From the NCBI GenBank assembly GCA_050178135.1, contig JBFXGJ010000009.1, forward strand, positions 1 to 64,000: DNA of 64,000 nucleotides, in the 5' to 3' direction. The stretch's first letter is position 1, and each line of letters starts with the position of its first letter. The stretch is from UBA288 sp050178135 (GTDB lineage Archaea; Halobacteriota; Methanomicrobia; Methanomicrobiales; Methanospirillaceae). The notes below the pieces were generated by a model that did not search any database, had not been told where the DNA came from, and saw nothing but the letters and a program-made list of their open reading frames with translations. The translations under genes were made by a program, and so were the position numbers. Positions 1-7,523 of the stretch are shown here, one piece after another.

Positions 1-378
1 GCCGTAGACCCGGTTATCGTGGACGATCAGGGTTATGTCAGTGTTCCGTTTTGCCGCAAAGAGGAGGTGTTCGAGCCCCTCGCCGTAGCAGTCACCATCA
101 CCGGCACAGCAGATGACCTTGAGGTCCGGGTTCGCGACCGCGATCCCGGTTGCCACAGGAATTGTCCGTCCGTGGATCGCGTAGAAGGAGTTGATCCCCA
201 GGTAGTCGGCCATCTTGCCGTGGCAGCCGATGCCGGTCACCAGCACGAACTCGTCCGCCGGGGTCCCTTCGTCGATCATCCGTGCCACCACGTCCTTGAG
301 GGCGTGCTCGATCGCGAAGTTGCCGCAACCCGGGCACCAGGTATTTGGCGCCCGAGTGATGAGGTCGCTCGTCGTCAC
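1..378 (-). CDS. korB: 2-oxoacid:ferredoxin oxidoreductase, beta (TPP-binding) subunit, 3' end cut by window
   Basis: This is the N-terminal part of the thiamine-pyrophosphate subunit of a CoA-acylating 2-oxoacid:ferredoxin oxidoreductase, which makes or oxidises acyl-CoA with ferredoxin in the cytoplasm. It opens with a GTG that directly follows the korA stop codon. Visible motifs are CPGCGN near residue 15, the TPP motif GDGD with CYGEG near residue 83, and DNRVYG at the window edge, which is the Asn/Tyr part of the same TPP site. The alpha subunit lies directly upstream, so the two are co-transcribed. The substrate (2-oxoglutarate is typical in methanogens with an incomplete TCA cycle) cannot be read from the sequence. 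Confidence 0.93.
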   Translation of the reverse strand, partial: MTTSDLITRAPNTWCPGCGNFAIEHALKDVVARMIDEGTPADEFVLVTGIGCHGKMADYLGINSFYAIHGRTIPVATGIAVANPDLKVICCAGDGDCYGEGLEHLLFAAKRNTDITLIVHDNRVYG

Positions 379-2034
379 CTAGACCACCTCCGCGAGGCGG
401 GACGCAAGGTCCTCGACCGTGAAAGGGCGACCGTCGTACTGCTGCACCCGAGTATCGATCTCGAACCCGTTCACCCGCAGTAGTTGCTCGAGCTGCCCGG
501 TCCAGTTCTGCTCTACCACGATGATCCGGTCGAGTCCTTCAACGGCAGCACGGAACGCTTCGACCGGGAACGGCTCCAGCACGACGGGGCGGATCACTCG
601 GAGGGGAAGACCATCGGTCGCCTCGAGCACGGCACCGCCCGTCGATCCCCATGTCACCACGCCGACGTGCGAGTCATCGGGGCCGGAGACGGCAACGGGC
701 TCGAACCCATCGAGCGCTCGCTGGAGGGTCCGCGCCTTCTCCCGTCGCTTCGCCTGCATCGATGCAGAGACGAGAGCGTCCTCGGTGGTCGTCCCGGACT
801 CGTCATGCTCGTAGGAGTTCACCTTTATCACTGCGCCCTTTGCTGGGACGGTCCACATTGGCGATACACCAGTCGGTGTGAGCCGGTACCGGAGATAGGG
901 TTCGTCTGGGGGTGTCGAAGTTCCGGCATCCGGGGCTCCCACCTCTATCTCGGGGTCGATCGCGGTCGAGTACCCTCCCTCGCAGAGCGTCTTGTCCACG
1001 AGCAGGATCGCCGGCACCTGGAACCGCCATGCGAAGTCGAGCGCCCGGGCGGACCAGCGATACGCCTCGCCTGCGTCCATCGGCGCAACGATAAGACGCG
1101 GGAACTCTCCCTGGCCCGCATGGCGGGCGAAGAGGAGCTCGGTCTGGCAGGAGTAGGTGGGGAGGCCCGTGCTCGGGCCGGGCCGCTGGCCGAGCACGAT
1201 GACGACCGGCACCTCCGCCATGCCCGCAAGGGAGAGGCCTTCGGTCATCAGGCAGAATCCGCCGCCGGAGGTACCGACGGCGCACCGGCTCCCGGCGTAT
1301 GCTGCTCCGAGCGCCATCAGGATCACGGCGATCTCGCTCTCGGGATGGACGACGGAGAGGTTCGTCCGCTCGGCGAAATCGGCAAGAAAATGCAGGATGC
1401 TGGAGGTCGGGGTCATGGGATAGGCGATGTAGGTATCGAGACCGCCGCGAACCAGACCGAGCGCGATCGCCTCGTTCCCGGTCAGCACCGGCAGTGGTTC
1501 GCGATCGCCGCGCGAGATCCGGAACTGGGTTTCAACCGCGTCGAACGCCCGGCGAGCGACGCGAAGATTGACCTCGGCATGCCGGTCAAACTCCCTCATA
1601 AAGACCTCCTCTACGAGGGACCACGGTATGCCGGCCACCCGGCAGAAGGCGCCGATCATCCCCGAGTTGCGTGTGATCGGGGGGGCGCTTCCCGCCGCCA
1701 GCACCTCATCGAGCGGGACCGGAACCCCCTCCGCCTCCTTCACGGTCGACGAGTCGTACAGGAGCACTCCACCGGGATTGAGCCGGCCGTGATGCCGTTT
1801 CACCGTTTCGCGGTCCAGGGCGAGGACCATGTCGACACGGTCGCGGTGCGTCCAGACGGCGTGGTCCGCCGATCGGACGATCGCATAGTTATGACCCCCA
1901 CGGATCAGGGAGGGGTAATCGTAGTACATGTAAACAGACCGGCCGAGCCGGGCCATCATCCGGTTGAGGACAGCGCTTGCCCTGTTGATCCCTTCGCCGG
2001 CCCTGCCGCCGATCAGCACCGAGAACTCTTCCAC
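379..2034 (-). CDS. korA: 2-oxoacid:ferredoxin oxidoreductase, fused gamma-alpha subunit
   Basis: This 551-residue protein joins an N-terminal gamma domain (about residues 1-180, beginning VLIGGRAGEGI) to the pyrimidine-binding alpha domain (from about 190, GNEAIALG and YPMTPTSS) and a C-terminal transketolase-like domain. Four-subunit methanogen KOR enzymes have separate gamma and alpha chains; this is the fused form found in many archaea and bacteria. It is followed without a gap by korB. It supplies 2-oxoglutarate or another 2-oxoacid reversibly from acyl-CoA, CO2 and reduced ferredoxin. The family is clear, but substrate specificity is not determined. Confidence 0.92.
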   Translation of the reverse strand: MEEFSVLIGGRAGEGINRASAVLNRMMARLGRSVYMYYDYPSLIRGGHNYAIVRSADHAVWTHRDRVDMVLALDRETVKRHHGRLNPGGVLLYDSSTVKEAEGVPVPLDEVLAAGSAPPITRNSGMIGAFCRVAGIPWSLVEEVFMREFDRHAEVNLRVARRAFDAVETQFRISRGDREPLPVLTGNEAIALGLVRGGLDTYIAYPMTPTSSILHFLADFAERTNLSVVHPESEIAVILMALGAAYAGSRCAVGTSGGGFCLMTEGLSLAGMAEVPVVIVLGQRPGPSTGLPTYSCQTELLFARHAGQGEFPRLIVAPMDAGEAYRWSARALDFAWRFQVPAILLVDKTLCEGGYSTAIDPEIEVGAPDAGTSTPPDEPYLRYRLTPTGVSPMWTVPAKGAVIKVNSYEHDESGTTTEDALVSASMQAKRREKARTLQRALDGFEPVAVSGPDDSHVGVVTWGSTGGAVLEATDGLPLRVIRPVVLEPFPVEAFRAAVEGLDRIIVVEQNWTGQLEQLLRVNGFEIDTRVQQYDGRPFTVEDLASRLAEVV

Positions 2035-2122
2035 GGAGATACCTCAGTCTCCTTGAAGGGATGGGGGCGGATAAAGCCTTGGTGCAGGAGCCCGGTCTTC
2101 CAGCGGGGCCGGGGCCCTCCGA

Positions 2123-2488
2123 TCACCCCTCGACACCAGCCTCCTGCTCGAGGAGGCCGAAGACGTTCCCTTCGGCGTCGGCACAGTAGGCGACCTTTCC
2201 CAGCCCGTGCACGGTTCGGCGGGGCATCATGATCTCACCGCCAGCCCTGATACAGCGGAGGAGGGTGTCGTCGATGGAGCTGACGCCGACCAGGTTCGTG
2301 AACGACGAACCCCGCACCCGGGGCATCACGGCCCCGTCGATCCCGGGTTCGCCCGCCTCACCCGACTTGAGCAGGATGTAGTAGGGGTCCGCGGTCCGGA
2401 CGAGCTCCCACCCGAAGACCTCGCGGTAGAACGCTGCCACCCGTTCGGGGTCATCGGCGTGGCATTCGAAATGAACGACGCGCGGCAT
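2123..2488 (-). CDS. VOC (glyoxalase/bleomycin-resistance) superfamily protein
   Basis: This is a single-domain 121-residue vicinal-oxygen-chelate protein. It has the characteristic opening VVHFECHADDPERVAAFYREVFGW, in which the His at about residue 6 is a usual metal ligand, and the closing strand NVFGLLEQ, which carries the usual Glu ligand. Members bind a divalent metal and act as isomerases, dioxygenases or thiol transferases, or bind drugs; the substrate here is unknown. It sits 72 bp downstream of a glycosyltransferase on the same strand, but the gap does not prove an operon. Confidence 0.85.
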   Translation of the reverse strand: MPRVVHFECHADDPERVAAFYREVFGWELVRTADPYYILLKSGEAGEPGIDGAVMPRVRGSSFTNLVGVSSIDDTLLRCIRAGGEIMMPRRTVHGLGKVAYCADAEGNVFGLLEQEAGVEG

Positions 2489-2560
2489 GATGTCTTCCGC
2501 GCTGCATTGGGGCCGATCGGATTAGAACCTTTTCGTCCCCAGAGAGATACGTCGATGCGG

Positions 2561-3268
2561 TCACTTGTATTCGCGCCGCGAGTACGTGTACCGCCCGGAC
2601 TCACCGCCCTTCACGACGATATAGAGCCACTGGTAGAGAGAGCGGATCATGCCGAACTGCTCGTATCGGCGCATCGAGAAGCCGACCTTCAACCGGGAGT
2701 CGAAGAGGATCTTTCCTTCATGCACCATCCGGCGGGCGATCTCCAGGTCGTCGCCAGCATCGATCGTTCGGTACATGCCCGCTCGGACAAAGGCATCCTT
2801 TCGGAACGCGGAATTACATCCGAGCGTATAGTGCATGAGACCCATGCGATAACAGAGACCTGAGAGGGTATTCGCCGTCCAGAGTGACAGCCTGTTGCCG
2901 AGGGAGTCCTCGATCGGCCATACCGTACCGTAGACCATCACCACCCCGTCTGTCGAGAAACCGTCCCGGATCCGTTCGAGCCAGTCGCGGGGGAGGATGC
3001 AGTCTGCGTCCGTTGTAGCGACCAGGCTGGCCTCTGCTGCGAGGACGCCGTCGTTCCGTGCACCCCCCACCTTCGGGCTCGTCTGGATGAAGACACGATC
3101 GGCATGGCTGGCGGCAATCTCCCTCGTCCGGTCCTTCGAATCGCCATCCACGACGATCACCTCGTACTGGTCTCGCGGGAGGGTCTGGTCCTCGAGAGAG
3201 AGGAGGCAGCGTTCGATGCCGGTCTCTTCGTTGAAGGTCGGCACGACAACAGAGATGACCGGGGTCAT
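2561..3268 (-). CDS. Glycosyltransferase family 2
   Basis: This 235-residue GT-A enzyme starts ISVVVPTFNEETGIERCL and has the nucleotide-sugar motif DGDSKDRT and a DxD-type metal motif (TTDADC, about residue 87). The DDLEIARR segment near residue 175 is the likely catalytic acid region. There is no membrane segment apart from an amphipathic C-terminus. Its ATG overlaps the stop codon of the AglJ-like gene (ATGA), so the two are translationally coupled and probably act in the same surface-glycan pathway. Donor and acceptor sugars are unknown. Confidence 0.9.
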   Translation of the reverse strand: MTPVISVVVPTFNEETGIERCLLSLEDQTLPRDQYEVIVVDGDSKDRTREIAASHADRVFIQTSPKVGGARNDGVLAAEASLVATTDADCILPRDWLERIRDGFSTDGVVMVYGTVWPIEDSLGNRLSLWTANTLSGLCYRMGLMHYTLGCNSAFRKDAFVRAGMYRTIDAGDDLEIARRMVHEGKILFDSRLKVGFSMRRYEQFGMIRSLYQWLYIVVKGGESGRYTYSRREYK

Positions 3269-4197
3269 CGTCGACCCCCGAGTTCACGCCGCATCAGTTC
3301 GATCTCGGCCATCGTCTCCCGGTGGAACGAGAGTACCAGGTCGCCGATCATGCCGAAGACGAAGATCTGGATTCCGACCATGATCAGCAGCACCGTCAGG
3401 ATGGTGAGCGGAAGATGTGTGATCCCGGCGAGCCACTCGATGACCACGATCACTCCGATGAGGAATCCGGCAATGGCAAGAGTCACCCCGATCAGGCCAA
3501 AGTAGAAGAGGGGGTTATTCATTCTGGCCAGGCGGTATATCGTCACGGCGATTCGGTATCCGTCCTGGATCGGATTCAATTTTGTGGGCGTTCCTGGCCG
3601 GCGGCCGTACCGGATGGGGACCACCTGCACCCGGTGGCCGTTCCGAACCGCCTCGACCGAGATCTCGGTCTCAATCCCGAACCCCTGCTCCTTGAGGGTC
3701 ATATGATTGATCGCCTCCCGGGTGAAGGCCCGGTACCCGGAGAGGATGTCGAAGAGGAATCGGCCATGGGCGAGGCGGAAGAGCCGGTTCAGGATATAGT
3801 TTCCCGTGTAGTTGAGCCGTGAGAAAGCACCCAGATCGGCATCACGTAAACGGTCACCAATCACCTGGTCGTACCCCTCGAGGAGCGGTTTCACCATCCG
3901 GTCAGCATCCGCTGGATCATAGGTCCCGTCGCCGTCCAGCATCAGGACATAGGGGGTCTCGATCTCCCTGAAGGCCTCGACGACGGCGTCGCCCTTGCCG
4001 CGCCCCTCCTGGACGAGCACCCGGGCACCGGCTACTTCCGCGAGCTCGGCGGTGCCGTCCGCACTGTTACCGTCGATCACCAGGACGTGGCGATAGCCGT
4101 GGTCGGCGAAGTCCCGAATCAACGCCTGAATGGTCGGCGCCTCGTTCAGCGTCGGGATCAGGACAGTGACCTCGTCCCGGTCGAACATCATTTCCAT
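3265..4197 (-). CDS. aglJ: AglJ-type dolichyl-phosphate glycosyltransferase
   Basis: This is a family 2 glycosyltransferase of about 310 residues. It has an N-terminal GT-A domain (VTVLIPTLNEAPTIQALI, VIDGNSADGT, DxD in MLDGDGTYDP) and a C-terminal pair of membrane segments (FGLIGVTLAIAGFLIGVIVV and LTILTVLLIMVGIQIFVFGM). This layout matches archaeal AglJ, which adds the first sugar to dolichol phosphate for S-layer and archaellin N-glycosylation at the inner face of the membrane. The open frame extends far upstream, but homology begins at the ATG cluster at 4186-4197 and the upstream part is antisense to DUF99. The exact start (4197 or 4191) is uncertain. Confidence 0.85.
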   Translation of the reverse strand: MEMMFDRDEVTVLIPTLNEAPTIQALIRDFADHGYRHVLVIDGNSADGTAELAEVAGARVLVQEGRGKGDAVVEAFREIETPYVLMLDGDGTYDPADADRMVKPLLEGYDQVIGDRLRDADLGAFSRLNYTGNYILNRLFRLAHGRFLFDILSGYRAFTREAINHMTLKEQGFGIETEISVEAVRNGHRVQVVPIRYGRRPGTPTKLNPIQDGYRIAVTIYRLARMNNPLFYFGLIGVTLAIAGFLIGVIVVIEWLAGITHLPLTILTVLLIMVGIQIFVFGMIGDLVLSFHRETMAEIELMRRELGGRR

Positions 4198-4203
4198 ATA
4201 TAT
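4196..4203 (+). promoter_or_regulatory. TATA box of the DUF99 gene
   Basis: ATATATAT is centred about 31 nt before the ATG at 4231, with no Shine-Dalgarno between them. This is the spacing expected for a leaderless archaeal transcript. It overlaps the start region of the divergent aglJ-like gene. Confidence 0.5.
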
Positions 4204-4230
4204 GCCGGAAAGGTCATCATAAGACCTTTG

Positions 4231-4812
4231 ATGAGGCTGGAAAAACCGGGCCTGCGCGTCCTGGGAATCGCCGAGAGTTATCGCGGGAGGCACGACGATG
4301 GTGCCCGCTCGAGCCTTGTCGGGGTGGTGATGCGGCGAGACCTCCGGATCGACGGGTTCGCGGTCCAGGAGGTGACCGTGGGAGGGATGGACGCGACCGA
4401 CGCGGTCCTCAGACTCGTTATGTCCCTCGGACGCAACGACCTGAACCTGGTCATGACCTCGGGCTCGGTGATCGCCTGGTTCAACGTTATTGATGGGGAC
4501 CTGGTCTGGAGAAGGACAGGGGTTCCCGGGATCTCGGTCACCTACGAACCATCCAACGGGCTCGAAGAGGCGATCATCCGGCACTTTCCCGGGGACGATG
4601 AGCGGCTCTCCCGATACCGCACCCTCGGAGAGAGAGAACCGGTCACGCTCTCGACCGGCTTGACCGTGTACGTGCGCCCCTTCGGACTGGCCCTCAAGGA
4701 AGCCGCCCGAGTGGTCGATGTCTTCACCATCGACGGGAGGGTGCCCGAGCCCCTTCGCGTCGCCCGGCTCATAGGACGGGGCCTGATGCGCGGTACTCAT
4801 CCTGCGAGATGA
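4231..4812 (+). CDS. DUF99 family protein (UPF0215)
   Basis: This 193-residue archaeal DUF99 protein has the family opening GLRVLGIAESYRG and the conserved core GVVMRRDLRIDGF and MTSGSVIAWFNVID. The family has an endonuclease V/RNase H-like fold. It has been suggested to act in nucleic-acid repair or processing, but no activity is established to my knowledge. The start is the ATG at 4231, placed by homology and by the TATA box about 31 nt upstream. The 3' end overlaps the convergent pilin gene by 44 bp. Confidence 0.88.
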   Translation: MRLEKPGLRVLGIAESYRGRHDDGARSSLVGVVMRRDLRIDGFAVQEVTVGGMDATDAVLRLVMSLGRNDLNLVMTSGSVIAWFNVIDGDLVWRRTGVPGISVTYEPSNGLEEAIIRHFPGDDERLSRYRTLGEREPVTLSTGLTVYVRPFGLALKEAARVVDVFTIDGRVPEPLRVARLIGRGLMRGTHPAR

Positions 4813-5293
4813 TACAGCCGGTTGGAGAGTCGAGGAACACGGTCCGTATCACCTGGCCCGGCTTGAAGGTGCCGTCCTTGAAATCGACAAGAACGGTCGC
4901 ACCCGGTTCCCACTTCTCTCCCTGACAGCCGAGCCCGCCCATCCGTTCAACGCCGAAATGATGCGTCGGTATGAAGTCCTGGCCATGAAACGTGGTGATG
5001 AAACTACGGATTGGGACGTCATCGACATAAAACCGGGCCGATAGGAAACGGTTCTGCAGAGGTGCGGCCCCTATGTACCGGAGCAGGACGCGACTGTCGT
5101 AGTTGAGGCACGTCCGCTCTTCGTTGTAGTCGTGGATCATGACGACCTCGATCTGCGTGGGAGGGAAGGGGTTGCAGAGGCGTGGAAAGGGGAACATCGC
5201 CAGGATCAGCAATGCGACGATGACCGTCACCGCCACCATGAGTATGACTCCGACGATCGGAGAGACGCCGCACTCCTGCCGCGCATGGGGCAC
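4769..5293 (-). CDS. Archaeal type IV pilin (class III signal peptide)
   Basis: This 174-residue secreted pilin has the archaeal prepilin signature: a short charged leader (PHARQECG), then VSPIVGVILMVAVTVIVALL, where the prepilin peptidase cuts before the hydrophobic stretch that packs in the pilus core. The C-terminal ectodomain has several cysteines, for example at about residues 59 and 125, that could form disulfides. The GTG start is backed by a GGTGATC Shine-Dalgarno. That site is part of a perfect 12-bp palindrome at 5296-5307. No pilus assembly genes are nearby, so it is a dispersed pilin gene, as is common in Euryarchaeota. Confidence 0.85.
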   Translation of the reverse strand: MPHARQECGVSPIVGVILMVAVTVIVALLILAMFPFPRLCNPFPPTQIEVVMIHDYNEERTCLNYDSRVLLRYIGAAPLQNRFLSARFYVDDVPIRSFITTFHGQDFIPTHHFGVERMGGLGCQGEKWEPGATVLVDFKDGTFKPGQVIRTVFLDSPTGCIISQDEYRASGPVL

Positions 5294-5295
5294 AC

Positions 5296-5307
5296 GTGAT
5301 CGATCAC
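5296..5307. repeat. 12-bp perfect palindrome over the pilin ribosome-binding site
   Basis: GTGATCGATCAC is a perfect palindrome lying 3 bp before the pilin GTG start codon and containing its Shine-Dalgarno (GGTGATC when read with the flanking base). It could be an operator or an RNA element limiting initiation. Confidence 0.45.
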
Positions 5308-5817
5308 CCGGTCATATCAAGAATGTATCGAAACGCTCTGATGACCGGCAGGTTCTTTCTCCTGTGCGCCGTACAGACCGAAAAGATGTATCGTCTTCGC
5401 CTCACTTTATCATCCCCGGACGACGAGGATCCGCTAAGACTGGCACATATCTTCGTACGAGGAGTCCTGAGACCGGGATTCAACAGGTCAGAGGGACCGT
5501 GACCACACGCCTGCACCTGCTCCAGGCTTGCAGAACGGGTCAAACACCTCTGGTGGGATCCAGGCTGGATGATTCTGTCCTGTCATGGTTGCCGGGCCCT
5601 CGACCACGGCTCAGGGATAGGTCCGAAACCCCGGGTCGAATCCGGAGACCTGAGCATGGTCCTGGACCGTCGACGGTGCCCGTCCCCCGTTCATCCCCGC
5701 CTTCCGATGTGATCCACCATGGTGTCTCTCGGCAGAACCTCGAGTCCTCCCGAGTAGGTGTTTGGCTGCCGGCGACCCTGCACGACCAGTAGATATGGCG
5801 AACGACGCTCACCCTGC
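5308..5817. other. Non-coding gap between pilin and DUF457 gene
   Basis: About 510 bp with no recognisable coding sequence or RNA gene. Short open frames on both strands resemble no family. TAGATATGG near 5790-5798 could be the TATA element of the downstream gene, about 24 nt before its ATG. Confidence 0.5.
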
Positions 5818-6549
5818 ATGTTTCTCCTCTTCCACCTGCTGACCGGGCTCGTGATCGGATACCTCCTCGCCGATCGGTTCGACGAACGCCGCATGGTTCT
5901 GCCGTGTATTCTCGGGTCCGTTCTCCCCGATATCGTGGATAAACCCATCGGGTACCTGGTCTTTGGAGAGGCGATCGGAAACGGGCGTATCTTCCTTCAC
6001 ACGCTCTTCTTCCTCGTCCTTGTCCTCGCCATCGGTGCGTTCGTTCTCAGAAAATGGCATGTCCCGCACCTTCTCGCCCTGGGGATCGGTGTCGGCTCTC
6101 ACCAGGTTCTCGACCTGATGTGGGAACAGCACACGGAATGGTATTATCCGTTCCTCGGCCCCTTTTCCAAGCTCGAACACGAGGAGTGGTTTGTCCAAGC
6201 ACTGCTGGCAGAGCTCCAGAACCCGGTGGAGTGGATCACGGGTATTCTTCTCTGCCTGGTGCTCCTCCCCATTATGTTCCCATCCGCGGACCGCTGGCTC
6301 GAAGAGAGGGGCGGCAGGTCACTCAGGACGCTGGGGCTCGTCGCAGCCCCTATACTCTTCGCGGTGGGTATCTTCATGATGACTAAGGGGCTATCGCACC
6401 AGTTCACCCCGGTCACTGGCTGGCATGAGCCCCTGTACAACGTGTTCGGCGGTGGCGTGGTCATCCTCGCTGCCCTCGCGGCGTACCGGTTCTCGCAAGG
6501 AGGACAGGCACCTGGGAGAATGGAGACCGATACAGGGGGCCACGGATAG
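5818..6549 (+). CDS. DUF457/YdjM-type membrane-bound metal-dependent hydrolase
   Basis: This 243-residue integral membrane protein has about five or six hydrophobic helices. It carries family motifs: MFLLFHLLTGLVIGYLLADR at the start, GSVLPDIVDKP, GNGRIFLHTLFF and GVGSHQVLDLMWE, where His and Asp residues form the presumed metal site. The family includes YdjM and is loosely annotated as inner-membrane hydrolase with unknown substrate. The start is the ATG at 5818, where homology begins; upstream codons in the same frame are not family-like. A second member of the family is at 20994-21722. Confidence 0.83.
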   Translation: MFLLFHLLTGLVIGYLLADRFDERRMVLPCILGSVLPDIVDKPIGYLVFGEAIGNGRIFLHTLFFLVLVLAIGAFVLRKWHVPHLLALGIGVGSHQVLDLMWEQHTEWYYPFLGPFSKLEHEEWFVQALLAELQNPVEWITGILLCLVLLPIMFPSADRWLEERGGRSLRTLGLVAAPILFAVGIFMMTKGLSHQFTPVTGWHEPLYNVFGGGVVILAALAAYRFSQGGQAPGRMETDTGGHG

Positions 6550-6608
6550 CGCTCCCTGACCCGATCGAAAGCCCTGTCCTCAGCATCCACCAGGAAAGTT
6601 CCAACCCA

Positions 6609-6629
6609 TCATCTCACCTCGTGAGATGA
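6609..6629. repeat. 9-bp perfect hairpin between convergent genes
   Basis: TCATCTCAC and GTGAGATGA flank a 3-nt loop. The hairpin lies in the 218-bp gap between the DUF457 gene and the convergent winged-helix gene. It may end or stabilise transcripts, but there is no adjacent T-tract. Confidence 0.45.
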
Positions 6630-6767
6630 CGGTCGGTGGGGGGATCCCCCTCCCCGAATTAATTCCATCCTCGAGGAACCTCAGCTCACGCTCTCGGGAA
6701 GAGGCCCCCGCCCTTGCCACCGGAGAAAGAGACCGGGCAGGATCGCCCTGGTCGTCAAAGATCCGGT

Positions 6768-7112
6768 TTATTCCTGGAACTCTTCGATCGCAAGCTGGTA
6801 CATCCAGTCCATCAGGAGCGGGCACTCCTCGACCACGCACTCCTGGTCACAGGCAATGCAGGGGATCAGCTCGGTGCCTGCAAGGAGCAGGTTCGGGTCT
6901 GCCGGCAACCTTACCGCCCTGATTACATACGTCTTGATCCCGTCCCTCCGGTACTCGATCCGCTCGACACGCCCGTCATCCAGCAGTTTCTTGACCAGAC
7001 GGGAACACTTACGACTGTCGACCCCGAGTTCCTTCCAGAGCTCACTCTGGAGCACCCCCTTCGGGTGGGAGCGGATCACCTCGAGCGCGTCGTCCTCGGT
7101 CTCCGCCGTCAT
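6768..7112 (-). CDS. Winged-helix protein with C-terminal four-cysteine motif (RPC34/TFE-beta-like candidate)
   Basis: This 114-residue protein has an N-terminal winged-helix domain (about residues 5-70: DDALEVIRSHPKGVLQSEL, then SRKCSRLVKKLLDDGRVER) and a C-terminal cysteine cluster CIACDQECVVEEC (C-x2-C-x3-C-x4-C, about residues 84-97). That architecture recalls RPC34/hRPC39 and archaeal TFE-beta, which pair winged helices with an Fe-S cluster in RNA polymerase pre-initiation complexes. It could equally be a MarR/Lrp-like redox-sensing regulator. It starts 4 bp after the LSm gene, so the two are almost certainly co-expressed. Confidence 0.6.
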   Translation of the reverse strand: MTAETEDDALEVIRSHPKGVLQSELWKELGVDSRKCSRLVKKLLDDGRVERIEYRRDGIKTYVIRAVRLPADPNLLLAGTELIPCIACDQECVVEECPLLMDWMYQLAIEEFQE

Positions 7113-7116
7113 TTGT

Positions 7117-7350
7117 TCAGGCCATCGGAGCGATGGTAAGGATGTTGTTGCCCCGGATCACGACCGTGCCGAGGTTCCTGCGTGCACCCCGGTTCAGTTC
7201 AACGGTCTCGTCCATGTGGATGTTGAGGTACTCGTCCACGGCCACGAGTCGGCCCTGGAGTTGACGTCCCTCATCCTTGATCTCGACAGTCACCCGCGAC
7301 TCCACGAGTGAGAAGACCTTTTTAATGGGTAAGACGATCCCGTTCACCAT
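7117..7350 (-). CDS. LSm (Sm-like) RNA-binding protein
   Basis: This 77-residue archaeal Sm-like protein has the Sm1 region (LVESRVTVEIKDEGRQLQGR, VDEYLNIHMDETVE) and Sm2 region (LGTVVIRGNNILTIAP, in which IRGNNI is the typical RNA-binding turn). Archaeal LSm proteins form six- or seven-membered rings that bind U-rich RNA and take part in tRNA and RNA processing. The full length is normal for the family. The winged-helix/Fe-S gene follows after 4 bp. Confidence 0.93.
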   Translation of the reverse strand: MVNGIVLPIKKVFSLVESRVTVEIKDEGRQLQGRLVAVDEYLNIHMDETVELNRGARRNLGTVVIRGNNILTIAPMA

Positions 7351-7523
7351 TCTGCAGCATTATCGAAGCGAAAGGAAATATACGTTTCCCTGTGCCCTCG
7401 TCAGAATCCCTCCGGACCGAGGGTCAGCTCGGGCGATGTTAATACCCCTGGCACCCGATCTATCAGGGAAAACCGGGACGGGCGGGCGGCATCCGACCCG
7501 CAGTCCCGGCACCTGGAGTGACG

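Noticed and set aside
484..2232. Long open frame of 582 codons on the plus strand
   Set aside because: It lies antisense to korA, is rich in Arg, His and Gly and shows no family motif. Long antisense frames are expected in GC-rich genes.
5629..5646. tRNA T-arm-like sequence CCCCGGGTCGAATCCGGA
   Set aside because: The loop lacks the standard TTC, and no acceptor, D or anticodon stem can be drawn around it.
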